Origin: Galdieria partita | Lineage: Eukaryota; Rhodophyta; Bangiophyceae; Galdieriales; Galdieriaceae | Length of the DNA: 64,000 nt | Direction of reading: 5' to 3' | Assembly: GCA_025991245.1 (NCBI GenBank) | Contig: BQMJ01000006.1 | Span: forward strand, 248,001 to 312,000 | Shown here: piece after piece, positions 12,534 through 23,697 of the stretch | Layout of the letters: every line of letters starts with the position of its first letter | How positions within the stretch are numbered: position 1 is the first letter of the stretch | Translations under genes and position numbers: made by a program | The notes under the pieces: model-generated | Databases searched by the model: none | Told to the model about the DNA's origin: nothing | What the model saw: the letters and a program-made list of their open reading frames with translations, nothing else

Positions 12534-15274
12534 ATGCAGTTGAGAGGAATAACTAATCAAATCACGTGGCGCAACTCTGCGAGACGCTATTTTGAACGAT
12601 TAGTTGCAATGAGTGCCTCTCCTACAGCTCACTCTTCAATCGTTGAGCTGTCGGAAAAGTCAGAATTTGGAGTTTCAAAAGTCTCTATCGATAGTTTGGG
12701 TACTAACTCCGTTCAGAAACATATCATTGAGTCCGGTTGGAGGAGAAGAGTTCATAGCAGCCACAACGTGGAGAGAATTTCTGCGCAGAGTTTGAAAATT
12801 GTTCCACAAAGAGTGTTGTGCTTCGAAAAGCACTTTGTAGATTCAGAAGATGGTAGTAATGTGCTTATTTGGCTATTTACTGAAGGAAACATACAACTTT
12901 ACGATTTAGAAAGCTTTGATTGTCGGTGCACAATCCCGTTGCCGGATACTCAAATAAGCTATGTGAAAGCCTTTTACTCTTCAAGTGGCCATTCACTTCA
13001 AGTTCCTTTGCAAATAAGAGGTGTCATGGCAGTTGGTTTGAAGAATGGGGACTGTATACTTTATGATGGTTATAGCGGGACGTATTTGCAAACGTTGTCT
13101 CCACTCGGTAGATTCTCGACCAATGTTTGTGTCAGTGTATTAGGATGTAGCAGTCCTAGTTTTTACTGTGATTTGATTCTGAGAGACCAAGAGTTGGCTG
13201 ACTTTTTGTTGGTTGGCTACAAAGATAACTTTTTTGCACAGTGGCAACTTGACTGGAAGGCACAAGCGCCTTGTTCGAGCGAAACTTTATGTAAAGAATG
13301 GCCTGTTTCTGTTGATTCGTGTTTAAAAGAAGTACATTATTTAATGTATCTTAGATTATGGGTTGTCTTATTAGATAGCGACATTTTATTTATGGACGGA
13401 CAAGGAAGTGTTATTTACCGTTTCAATACTAATTGTAGTGTTTCACAGCTTTTATTGATGGATTCAGTATTTCTAAAAGAGCGAAAGGAAAGAACAATAC
13501 TTGTTCTAACAATAAGTGAAGAAGGCGTCATACAGTATTATGAGTTAAATTATCTGACAATCGCGAGTCTTCATTTGGAACCACTAGACTCATCCATTCT
13601 TTCTTTCAAAGATTGTTCGAATATTTGCTGTTTTTCTCGAATGTGCTGTAATTACTTTATATTGGGTTCCTCTGATGGCAGTTTGTCATTGTTTCAATGG
13701 AATCAGACCAGTTTAGGTCACATCATGCCAGTCTGTCTTCATAAAAAGATTATTCATTCTGCCAAGTTTGATGTGATTTCCTGTAAGCCAGATAAGGATG
13801 GTTTCATCATCAGAACCTATTGCCCAGTGGATAACCAACTTGATACTGTCTCAATTGTAGTCAAGCACAAACCTGAATGTTGTCGCCTTTTAGCAGCAAA
13901 TACTGTATATTACAAGAATGATTCTTCCAAACCTGAAGAAACGTTTTGTAGTCTATCGTATGAACAAGATGTTGAAAATGAAGGGTCCCATTACAGGTCC
14001 GATGTTGCGTTTTCTAGTAATATGGAACGAGCTCCAGAATTGTCAAATATTTCCGAAGCAACGAAACAAATGCCATTGTTTAATCATGATCACAATGAGG
14101 AAAATGCTGTATGTGCTTCAAACAAGAAGCTCATGTCATATCGTACAACAGAAACGGAACAACGTCTTCAGTTATTACAAACTGAATACGAATACGAGAA
14201 GAAGATTCACCAGAGACTAAGAGAAGAACTTTTAAACAGAACACTAGAAGCAGAGGAGCAAGTGGAGCGGTTGGAAGCAAAACTAAAAGAAATGCAACGT
14301 ATGAAACGATATCAAAACGACGGCTTAAGGGAAGAAAGTTCGTTTCCGCAACTAACAACTCCCAACAAGGATTTTGAGAACGAGAGGTTGGCATCGTTAG
14401 AAAAGCAGCTTCAAGAAGCTTTAGATTCGAAACAATTGTTAATGGCTCAAGCTAAAGAAGACATCAACTATCTTCAAAATCGAGTGGAAGCGTTGGATGC
14501 AGTCCTGTTAACGAGCCAACAAGATTTGGAAGACTTTATTTCAACAACGGTAGAAATGAATGAGTACGCATTACTAATATGTGTTCAAGGCATTGAAGAA
14601 TTTTCTAATTGTTTTTATCTAGGCGTATCGCGGAAGCATTGGACGGCTTAACAGACGAGGCTTTTGACCAGCTTGGAGGTTTTGAGGAAGTGTTTCGCCA
14701 TTGGATGACGACTGTTCGCGAGAGACTTTATCGTCAAAGAAAGAGAAAGGAAGAAATCAAAGAGGAAATCCATACCTTACAGAGTATGTTTCGAGTGATC
14801 GATCATTCATCCACGAATATGACTCTACATGAAAAGACTATACATGAAGAAAATTCTCCCAATATGGATGTAGCAGATACAACTCCAAGAAGTCGTTTGC
14901 TATTGCATCAGGTGAAAGTTGCTCTGCAGCATCGAATAATGCAATTAGAAGAACAACTGAAACATTTGACAGATCACCAGAGCAAAGAAAGTGATACGAG
15001 AACAGTATCTACTCTTAAAGAATTGCAACTTCAGTTGCAACAAGCAGAACAAAGAATTCACCAGCTAGAAGAAGAGAAGGAACAGATCGCAATAGCACAT
15101 GATAGGTTATTAGAAGACAATGCAGCTTTGGAAACTGAAAACGAACGTTTGCAGCTTCAGTTGAGAAGGGCAGTAGAAGCGGCATCCTATTATAGTGGTC
15201 GAGATACAGTCTCTTCCCCTTTAGAACCAACTACGCCTCGAGAAGAACATGCAAGTACTTCTTCTAAAAATTAG
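12534..15274 (+). CDS. Large protein with propeller-like N-terminus and coiled-coil C-terminus, unknown function
   Basis: Two exons, 12534-14563 and 14623-15274, give 893 aa; the longer open frame to the left begins only with GTG. Residues about 90-470 consist of short beta-rich segments resembling a WD40-like propeller (NVLIWLFTEGNIQLYDLESF, GVMAVGLKNGDCILYDGYSG, FILGSSDGSLSLFQW) but without clear GH/WD signatures. The last 350 residues are dominated by heptad-rich coiled coil (TEQRLQLLQTEYEYEKK, VERLEAKLKEMQRM, LKELQLQLQQAEQRIHQLEE). The layout suggests a tethering or cytoskeletal scaffold, but I recognise no named family. Confidence 0.75.
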
Positions 15275-15536
15275 TTGGTACAGAATAGATATATTCTGTA
15301 TTGAATCGAATATTCATGGAAAAACAGTTGTGTATGTTTACTTTTCACATTTGTTGCGAAAAAAACGAATCATAGCTAACTTTTACCCCCGGAAAACATT
15401 TCTGACGCCCTATTGACATTGCCATAAGATAGAATATGTTTTTGATTGCATAGCATAAGTGTGCCTTGACACTTGTTATTATGAATGAAATAATTAAATA
15501 CATAGAAACTAGAATATATATATATATACCAGGCAA

Positions 15537-17861
15537 TCATCTCGGTGAAGGGGGAGTTGCACACATATTGCTTGCACTATGAAACAAATTTTCGGCAGTT
15601 TCTTCACGAAATACATAGCCTTCGCCATCAGAAGAACGACGGAAATACTTTGGTTCCCATGTAATTCCTCGTTGCATTCGTTCTCGACGTAATCTACGTT
15701 GTTCTTCTTCCACTTTGTGCTTCTCTTCAGCTGCGAGTCGAGAATTTCCATCTAAGATAGCTCGGGTACACCCTTCCCATACATATAGTGAGTTGGTTTC
15801 TTCTAATGCTTCAGGTGGAGGTAGCAAAAGTTTCATCCGATAACGCTGAGCAATGTCATCATAATCAAATAAAACGCGTTCATCTTTCTTCGCAATATCT
15901 TTTATTCTAATTTGGTGGTCCCACGAACCTTCCACCGAAAACAACTTTTGTTCAGGGACCTCAGAATAACATCTCTCTTTCTGTCGTCGTACAATCTTTC
16001 CATCGACAGCATTTGCTTCTCCCAAAAATCCCATCAAAGCAGTTCCCTTAAACTCTAATTTCGCTTCATACCCAGTCTTTTCACAGTAAATATGTAATGG
16101 GCCACGCCATTCTGCTCGAAACTTCCCAATACCCAATATGCCACTGAGGATCAAAGACGTCCTATTGGAGACATATTCTTCATCAAAGTGGACAAGGTAA
16201 AACCGAATCTTTCCTTTCAACTTGATTTCAATAGAGTTTCCCCAGAATTTGGCCTCAGGCTCAGTGTAAGAGGTCATTCGAATTCCCAAGGTATCGTTTC
16301 GTAGATGCACAGCAGTAATAGGTGGATGATGTGAAACTTGTTCGGAGATAAGAAATGTACGTCCGCCACCATCGCGATGTTCAAATGCACATTGAAAAGT
16401 TTCCCCCAGAATAGGATTATAGGGCTATAAATAAATACGGTCAAAAATCTAACAAAACTAGTCAAAATGAACTCAAGTTACCTTTTTCGAAAACTTCTCC
16501 TTGGGAAGACCTGATAAGATAAATCTCACCACTTGCAAAAAACGTTCCAAGGGATCCTGGCAACTAATAATTTCTTGCAATAACTCTCCCCGCTGCATAA
16601 TTCTCGTAACTTTTTCACATGCAGAAACAGGTTCCAGGAGAGAAGCAGGAACACTAATAGAGGTCAAGTCACCTCCTTTTCTAACATCCTTGAATACTTC
16701 TCGAACAATTCTAAAGAAACTCATGTTTTGTGGTGGTCCAGTCTCGTCCAAGAACTCATCCTTAACTCGATATCCATCGGGAGTTACTGGTTCTGCATCA
16801 TTTGGATAAGAAGCCAGACGCCTTTCCTGTGAATGTCCCGACAGCATTGCTAACGAAGAAGAATGACCAGTTGACTGGTTTGCAACGTAAGTAGTAGATG
16901 ACTGTTCCTCAGAAGGAATATAAGAGAACTCAGAATAACTGGACTCATTGTTTAACAATGCTTTTTTTCTTAGAGCTGAAGCTGATGCCATTTCAAAACC
17001 AGGCTGACTTGCTGCCTCTGCAAGCGCCTCGTGATCACCACTACCTCTACGAAAATCTTCATGAGCTGCTGAGAACGAAGCATACCGATGACAGCGCTTT
17101 TTCTCAGTGCTAGTCAATTCCGTTGGTACGCTATTATTCGACTCCTTATATTCCTTTTCGGATATGATCTCTCTTTGAGAGTCATCGTTTGTATGATGTT
17201 CGCAAGTTGCTTGGCTAGTAGGTTCTAACCAACCTTCAGAAGTTTCTTCAAAAACATCCAAGTCTGTAGCAAAGCTGGGGCGTGCAGCCGTCTTGTTGTC
17301 AACCAATGGAGTATCAGCACAAGTATAGTATGACACGTTGTCGTCTTCTTCGTCTGTCTCTTCAAGGTTTGACGATGCTAGTGAGGCCGTTTGTTCACTT
17401 GTTCCACGAGAAGAAAGTAGAGTGTCCAGTTGTCTATCCTTATGAATGGCACCTGTACTTCTTCTTCCGAGAGTCTGTGGAACTATTTTGTTTGCTGCAC
17501 TGTTTAAAGGAACCGACCTTCGTCTTTGCAAGCCATCATCCGAATGACGAAGCTGGCTACTACTGCCTTGTTGGTTTCTTTGTTGCCATTCTCTTGCCAA
17601 TTGGTCATCACATATAAGACCACTAACCGCTGTATTTGTCAGGAACTCGAAAGCTGACTTTATAGGAGCAATAGCTGCGTTGGCCACTTCATTCACGTGT
17701 TGTAGAAACTTACCCGAGTGCGAACGCTTCGATGGGGATTTCCCACTGTCGCTATTTTCACGCTGTACACTGTTGTTTCTTGCAATTTCCTCATCTCTCA
17801 GACTCGGCGAGAACCTGGTATTTATGGAAGAAGCCAAAGTGTCGCTTGCTGGACTACTCAT
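15537..17861 (-). CDS. Oxysterol-binding protein-related lipid transfer protein (ORD domain)
   Basis: Two exons, 16482-17861 and 15537-16424, give 755 aa. The first about 370 residues are Ser/Glu-rich, low complexity and probably disordered; I see no PH domain, ankyrins or FFAT motif with certainty. From about residue 380 the protein is a classical ORD: RIVREVFKDVRKGGDLTSISVPASLLEP, NPILGETF (463-470) and the family fingerprint EQVSHHPP (488-495), ending with WEPKYF and GEGYVF. ORPs exchange sterols or phosphatidylserine for PI4P at membrane contacts. It is convergent with the coiled-coil gene (262 bp, containing an AT dinucleotide run) and divergent from the LYR gene. Confidence 0.92.
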
Positions 17862-17933
17862 TTTACAACAAGAAATGGATACAAAATCTTAGCGCCATTT
17901 TTTGGGGAATTTGTTTACACGTGCCAAAGAGAT
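17862..17933. promoter_or_regulatory. 72-bp divergent promoter region
   Basis: The whole interval between the ATGs of the OSBP-related gene and the LYR-motif gene. No defined element was recognised, but it must serve both transcription units. Confidence 0.4.
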
Positions 17934-18701
17934 ATGAATTGCTATGATTGTGGATTCGCAACTCCTGTGGCTTTGGAACTATATCGGAAATTATTGATAA
18001 ACGCAAGACATCTACCTGACCCTGTTGTACGCTCATATGTGTTTTATCAAACCAAGAGACTTTTTAGAGAACGTCAGTTCGAGTTTGGACGACAGAAACT
18101 GGTATGTTTCTCTTATCTTGGTGTTTTTTCGTTGATTCCAATGAAAGGACTATGAAAGTCGAACTACTTTAAACAAGGAGGTTATGCATTGCGTGTGGTC
18201 AGAAGAGCTGTTGGAGGCGATACAAAAGCGTTTGGAAAATTAGTAGCCCTGGCCTACTGTATAAAGGGTAGTGGAAAGCACGCCTTGGGTATTGAAGGGG
18301 ACATTGATACTAAAAAGCGAAAATCTAATAAGAAGAATGCAAAAAAACTTGCTAGTGAGCCAACTTTACTTCCCGAACCACTCCAAAGAAATATTGAAAA
18401 ACAAGTTGCCATCCTTCCTCGGTCTCTTAGACGTGTCTATCGCCAAGTTGTAGGATTCGACGACGTATTGGTTAGAATAAAAATGAAAAACCAATCAGAA
18501 CACAATATGAGCAAATATGGAGATTACATAATTTCAAAGGTTGGAGAATTGGGTAATCTACAAGTTCTTGAGGAGAACCGCCTTCCGGAACAATTTGTAT
18601 ACGAAAGAACAGTCTATACTCATGGAAGAGATAAAGTACAACGGTTCGCCTGTCAACAAAAGAATATTCCTGCCTGGCTTCTTCCATTCTTTGAAAAATA
18701 A
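17934..18701 (+). CDS. LYR-motif protein with long C-terminal extension
   Basis: Exons 17934-18101 and 18159-18701 give 236 aa. The second AG of the intron must be used, because the first acceptor leads to an early stop. Residues 14-20 read LELYRKL, followed by helices with the LYRM pattern (LPDPVVRSYVFYQTKRLFRERQFE, then NYFKQGGYALRVVRRAVGGD). LYR proteins are small mitochondrial factors that bind acyl-ACP and act in Fe-S cluster transfer, respiratory complex or mitoribosome assembly. They are usually 80-120 aa, so about 120 residues here are extra. The C-terminal part (LPRSLRRVYRQVVGFDDVLV to WLLPFFEK) is basic and not recognised. Which LYRM client applies is unknown. Confidence 0.8.
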
Positions 18702-18738
18702 ATAGAACACATGTCCATTGAGAACCAACTCAGTAATA

Positions 18739-19765
18739 TCAAAAGTATCTACTTTTCAAGCCTTCACGACCCCATTCACACTACGAGTATTATTCAAAAA
18801 CCTGTCAAGTGACAAAAGGTTAACATACCTGCACAACACAACCTGCAATTTCCCTTCCATGCATGTCATGAATAGCTCGAGCAGCAACTTCATGAGATTT
18901 AAACTTTACAAACGCATAGATTCTGTCTTGGGCCGTCATTCGAGCTGCATCAGGTATCTTCACATCATCTATTTCTCCAAATCCCCGAAAAGCTTCTCGA
19001 ATTGCGGCAACATCGATGTCTGAGGGAAGTCCTCTAACATAAACGCTGACGTTTAGAGGATCCGTCTGTTTCATGATGGTCTGTATATCTGGTTTGGGCG
19101 TAACAGTTGTAGATGAGAAGCTTCCAATTGTGGATACTCCACGAGCAGCATTCTTTCCTCTTGCCCAATCTATTCTTAACGCACGACCAGATAAAACATA
19201 TCCTGTCATTGTTTGCATAGCTAAATCTGCGTCTTTCTTTTCACGAAAAGACACAAAGCCATATCCAGCTGGAAGTCCAGTTTCTACATCTTTCGATATC
19301 TTTGCACCTGCAACCGATGAAAACGACGAAAAAGCTTTCATAAGCTTCTCTTCGTCCACATCTGGACCCAAGTTTCCAACAAATATAGTATGCATATTGG
19401 CCAAATCCTCATCCTGCAACATTCTACCTGCGGCTCCTGCGCCTGCGTGTGCCCAGTCTATTCTTATTTCTTGACCATAAACGCGCCTTCCGTGCATCAA
19501 TTCCATGGCACGAATCGCTGTTGGACGGTCATAAAAATCCACGAAACCAAAGCCTAAGCTTCTACCAGTGTTTCTGTCTCCTACCACCTTTGCAAGCTTT
19601 ACAGGACCAATCTTAAGTACAATACGTTATCGAGAACTCAATTTAGGCTACAAAACCTACCAATTCAAAAACTTCTTGTAAAAGCTCTGTGCAAACTCTA
19701 GGGTCCAAGTTACCCACATAAAGACTCATACCACTTGGTTGATATATTCCACTTCCTCCCGACAT
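18739..19765 (-). CDS. RNA-binding protein with three RRMs (TIA-1/UBP1/Nam8-like)
   Basis: Exons 19661-19765, 18829-19611 and 18739-18780 give 309 aa. RRM1 has MSLYVGNL and GFGFVDF (RNP1 at about 55-61), RRM2 has IFVGNL (111-116) and GYGFVSF, and RRM3 has VYVRGL and IYAFVKF. The last exon supplies only CEWGREGLKSRYF; it completes the closing strand of RRM3 as VVQCEWGRE, which resembles the TIA-1 pattern and supports the 48-bp intron. Proteins of this layout bind U-rich RNA in splicing or mRNA stability control. It is convergent with the LYR gene by only 37 bp and divergent from the next gene by 44 bp. Confidence 0.9.
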
Positions 19766-19809
19766 CGTTACAAAAGTTCGAGTTTCAACAAAACGAAACT
19801 TCCACTACG
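19766..19809. promoter_or_regulatory. 44-bp divergent promoter region
   Basis: The shortest divergent spacer in the window, between the RRM protein and the FLAP1-like plastid protein. Their 5' UTRs probably overlap in antisense if both listed ATGs are used. Confidence 0.4.
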
Positions 19810-21087
19810 ATGAAATTGAATTCTGATTCACTCTCGGAAATGTCGTTGGCTTTTGTGTCTCAACAAGTTGTTTCAAAGCCTTGCCGTGAGAGCTTCTTAA
19901 AAAGGAGAGTAGCAAATGCTTCAAACTGGTATCTTGGGAGATTCTATCAATATACTGTCGTGGAGCTCAGAAAGTCGTCATCTCCTGTTCTTAGAAGAGG
20001 TCTTCTCTGTTGCAACTGTCAGAAAGGAAAACGGGAGTTGGAACAAAACCAGCTTCCCATAGCGGAAGTGGTGAGATGTTCAAGAACTGAGAATAACATA
20101 ATGGCACAAAAGGTCTTTAAGACAGGACTGACGGAGGTTCTCAAACTGGTGCAATTCTTGAAAAAGCCAGTGGGTGCAATTTTCCTGAGTTTGCTTCTTG
20201 TATTATCGTCTTTGGACCCTGTTTTCGCTGCAAGGTCGAGTGGAAGAATTGGTGGAAGTCAGTTTTCTGCACCAAGAGTGGCGCCGTCTCCTCGTTCTTC
20301 TTATGAATATAGAGGTGGAGGTACCGGAATGGGTTCTTTCTATTCTCCATTTCCTGCAACTCCCATTATTCCTTTTGGAGGTTTTTATTCTGTACCCCTC
20401 GTTGCACCTTTTGGCTTTGGTACATTTATGATGTTTCTCTTTGTAGCAGGAACTATTCTTCCTCGTCTGCGTAGGAATATATCGGAAAGTGGAGAATCAG
20501 AGGAAGACATATTTAATGCACCTGTTACAATTTGTGAGTTGAAGATTGGTTTGTTGTCTTCTGCAAGATATCTACAAGAAGAGTTGGAAAATTTAGCCGA
20601 AAATGCAGATACTAGTTCCAAGGAAGGCTTGTTCTATGTGTTGAATGAAACTATATTGGCTTTATTGAGACACCCAGAATACTGGTGTTATGCTGCCATC
20701 AATAAGAAAGTAACAAAATGGAGTGAGGCCACAGCAGAGTTTAATCGGAAGAGTATTGAATCTCGTTCCAACGCCAAGTCAGAAACAATGAGCAATTATA
20801 ATAATCGACGAATGAGAAGAGAACAGTTTTCTGTTGATAATTCTTCCAATTTTCCTGGAGAATTCATTCTAGTGCATCTTATCGTTGCAACTGAGGGTAA
20901 ACTTCCACAGTTACCTTCAGATTTAAATTCAGAGTCCGATGTCAAAGAAGCATTGAAGATTCTTTCAAGTACTTGGAGTGATAAGCTTCAGGGCCTTGAA
21001 GTCATTTGGGTGCCACAGGCTGTTAACGATGTGTTGACTGAGAACGAAATGGTTTTACAGCATCCCGAATTGCGACGCATTTCCTAA
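19810..21087 (+). CDS. Plastid DUF1517 protein, FLAP1-like
   Basis: An intronless 425-aa ORF. The first about 110 residues are basic and Ser-rich, as for a chloroplast transit peptide. Residues 121-140 are a second signal (hydrophobic core ending DPVFA before ARSS) that looks like a thylakoid/lumen-type cleavage site. The mature part starts ARSSGRIGGSQFSAP, the Gly/Ser-rich signature of the DUF1517 family shared by cyanobacteria and plastids. It has a membrane segment (FGTFMMFLFVAGTILP) and a conserved C-terminal domain (LLSSARYLQEEL, EFILVHLIVATEG, LEVIWVPQ). The plant relative FLAP1 is linked to photosynthetic acclimation in fluctuating light. The exact role here is inferred only. Confidence 0.82.
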   Translation: MKLNSDSLSEMSLAFVSQQVVSKPCRESFLKRRVANASNWYLGRFYQYTVVELRKSSSPVLRRGLLCCNCQKGKRELEQNQLPIAEVVRCSRTENNIMAQKVFKTGLTEVLKLVQFLKKPVGAIFLSLLLVLSSLDPVFAARSSGRIGGSQFSAPRVAPSPRSSYEYRGGGTGMGSFYSPFPATPIIPFGGFYSVPLVAPFGFGTFMMFLFVAGTILPRLRRNISESGESEEDIFNAPVTICELKIGLLSSARYLQEELENLAENADTSSKEGLFYVLNETILALLRHPEYWCYAAINKKVTKWSEATAEFNRKSIESRSNAKSETMSNYNNRRMRREQFSVDNSSNFPGEFILVHLIVATEGKLPQLPSDLNSESDVKEALKILSSTWSDKLQGLEVIWVPQAVNDVLTENEMVLQHPELRRIS

Positions 21088-21146
21088 ATGGATTTTGAAC
21101 AGCTCTTTTCGTGTATGGAAGAAAGAAACTGATCGACTTTATAGAT

Positions 21147-22120
21147 ATGATATGTGGTTTAAGGGTTATTGGGAGTGTAGGTAGCATTTTAAAAAAAGAA
21201 CTTTCGATAGGAAATGTACTACTGGTTTGTTCTTTGAAAGCTCCCTTACTTTCACAACACAACCGAACAGGCTGCACACAAACAGCCAGCAACCCTACAG
21301 GAAGTTATGCTACTTGCAATTTGTCGTTACGTCCAGATAGTAATGGTTTGGGACCAAAAAGATTTTATAAACAAGCGTTCACCGTGGAAAGAATACCTGG
21401 TGTGCACTGTGTGTCTCTGGATGGAAAACTGCTTCGAACAAGAACAGGAAAATTTCTGGAAAGTCACTGTCGAGAACTTTCTTTGGTGGTAGCTAGTGAA
21501 TGGGAAGCTCAGCAGTCACGAATTCGTCCAAGCTCTATGCCTGTTACATCTTTGTTAACTACTAGCATTGATCTAACAAAGGAGCACAGACAACAGTTTC
21601 TTAAAACTTTGTTGGAGTTTTTTAATACTGACACTGTTTGCATCCGTGCTTCATATCCAGAGGGACTTGTTCTTCGTCAAAGAGTCTTGTGGGATCCTCT
21701 TATTGCATATTTAAGTGGTAAGAGGTTTCGTGTAGATTCTGCAATTTCTTAAAAATTATTTTAGAGAACTGGAATATCCAGATACGAACAAGTGAGGATC
21801 TCTTTGGTATTTCTCAGGATAGTGAAAGCTTGGAAAGAGTTTATCGATACTTGGAGAGTCAGTCTTCCCTATTTATAACTGCTCTACATTCTGCCACTAG
21901 CACAGCGAAATCACTTATTATTGGTTTAGCCCTATCCGAAAAAGCTATTTCTACAAAACAAGCTATGGAAGCTTGTCGTTGTGAAGAAGACTTTCAAATT
22001 CAGTACTGGGGAGACGTAGAAGGCTGTCATGACATTGACCGTGCCGATACTTTCGTCCGTTTGACTTCTGCTTCTCTTGTATTTTCGTTGATTCGAACGT
22101 TTCCTGAGTGTTTTCAGTGA
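21147..22120 (+). CDS. ATP12: Mitochondrial F1-ATPase assembly factor ATP12
   Basis: Exons 21147-21717 and 21765-22120 give 308 aa. Conserved ATP12 strings run in order: KRFYKQAFT, VSLDGKLLRTRTGKFL, LSLVVASEWEAQQSRI, TSLLTTSIDLT, LEFFNTDTVCIRASYPE, LWDPLIAYLSG, LIIGLALSEKAISTKQAMEACRCEEDFQIQYWGDVEGCHDID. ATP12 chaperones the F1 alpha subunit before it is built into ATP synthase. The ATG chosen is the first one in frame; the 60 residues before the conserved part can serve as a presequence. It begins 59 bp after the stop of the FLAP1-like gene on the same strand. Confidence 0.9.
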
Positions 22121-22307
22121 CTGGTTTGAATAATATAATTTTTAGAATTGGATAGTTTTGAAATGATAAATCAACATGTTTGGAAGAAATCAGAAGATGA
22201 AAGCCGTTCAGATTTTCGACTTGTGTGCGAAAGATCGTTGAATCGATTTTTGTCAAGTTTCCTGTTGGTTTGTGCAGATTGCGACGGTTGAATATTCAAT
22301 ACACAAA

Positions 22308-23602
22308 ATGCAACACTGGAGTCAATATAAAGACGAATTGGTAGCCACTGCAAAGGCGCTAGTAACTCCTGGAAAAGGGTATATTCTCATTTCTGTATGT
22401 TGTTTTGTGTTTCTGAACTAGTTGTTTGCAGAATCCTGGCCGGGGATGAGTCTACTGGTACCATAGGGAAGCGTTTTGCTTCCATCCAAGTAGAAAACAA
22501 CGAAGAGAACCGAAGAAGTTATCGAGAGCTGTTGTTTACTACACCTAACTTTGGTCACTATATTTCTGGTGTCATTACTTTTGAGGAAACTCTATATCAC
22601 AAGGTACTTAGATTCCCATTTTGTTGAACTTTGAACCAGAGAAGAAATAACTCTATTGTAATAGACTAGTCAAGGGAAGTCTTTTGTGGATGTTATGAAG
22701 GAGGCAGGTGTTATTCCAGGTATTAAAGTGGATAAAGGAGTTACTCCTATTCCTGGTACCAAAGACGAAACATCCACTCAGGGACTAGATTCTCTTCTGA
22801 GTCGTTGTCAGAAATACTACGAGACCGGTGCAAGATTTGCAAAGTGGAGAGCAGTCATAAAAATATCTATAGCCGACGGTTGTCCTAGTGACGTGGCGAT
22901 AAAGGAAAACGCCTGGGGATTAGCTCGTTATGCAGCGATATGTCAACAGGCTGGTTTAGTTCCAATTGTAGAGCCAGAAGTTCTTATGGATGGAGATCAC
23001 ACTATCGAAGACTCTCAAAGGGTCACGGAGAAAGTGTTGTATGAGGTTTACTATGCGTTACATCAACAACATGTGTTATTAGAAGGTGAATACTTCCCGT
23101 ATTATAAATTATATTTGTATTGAAATTGTTCTTTATAGGAACGCTATTGAAGCCTAATATGGTTCTTCCTGGGACTGACTGCAAAGATAAGGCTTCTCCG
23201 AAGAAAATTGCTGAATATACTATTCGCACTTTACAGCGTACTGTGCCTGCTGCAGTTCCTGGTATTGTCTTTTTATCGGGTGGTCAGTCAGAAGAGGAAG
23301 CATCGGTTAATTTGAATGCTATGAATCAGGTTGAGGTGAGTAATGTAGCACTGACAGAGTTGCCACCATATCTAACAGATATTATTCGTTAGATGATGAA
23401 GCCTTGGAAACTTTCCTTTTCTTATGGACGGGCTTTACAATCTTCTTGTCTTAAATCATGGCAAGGGAAAGCAGAAAATGTTCGAGCAGCACAAGAAGCC
23501 TTTTTAGCTCGTGCCAAAGCAAATGGAGAGGCAACTTTGGGTAAATATGCTGGTGGTACTGGTAATAATGAATCTTTGTTCGTGAAGGATTACAAATACT
23601 GA
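22308..23602 (+). CDS. Fructose-bisphosphate aldolase, class I
   Basis: Five exons, 22308-22378, 22432-22603, 22665-23085, 23139-23335 and 23393-23602, give 356 aa, the normal class I length. [53 protein letters not shown], the Schiff-base lysine (about K226) in [23 protein letters not shown] and [10 protein letters not shown] are all present. The enzyme cleaves fructose-1,6-bisphosphate to DHAP and GAP. The N-terminus starts directly with the catalytic domain, so this is most likely the cytosolic isoform. It ends KDYKY, in line with the conserved C-terminal tyrosine. Confidence 0.95.
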
Positions 23603-23697
23603 GATAGTTGGTGACATATGAGGAGTATTTCTCTTGTGTTGGCATGAGACTTTTGAATAAAAGTTTGGTTTCTAAAGTTATTGTCCATATACAGTTT

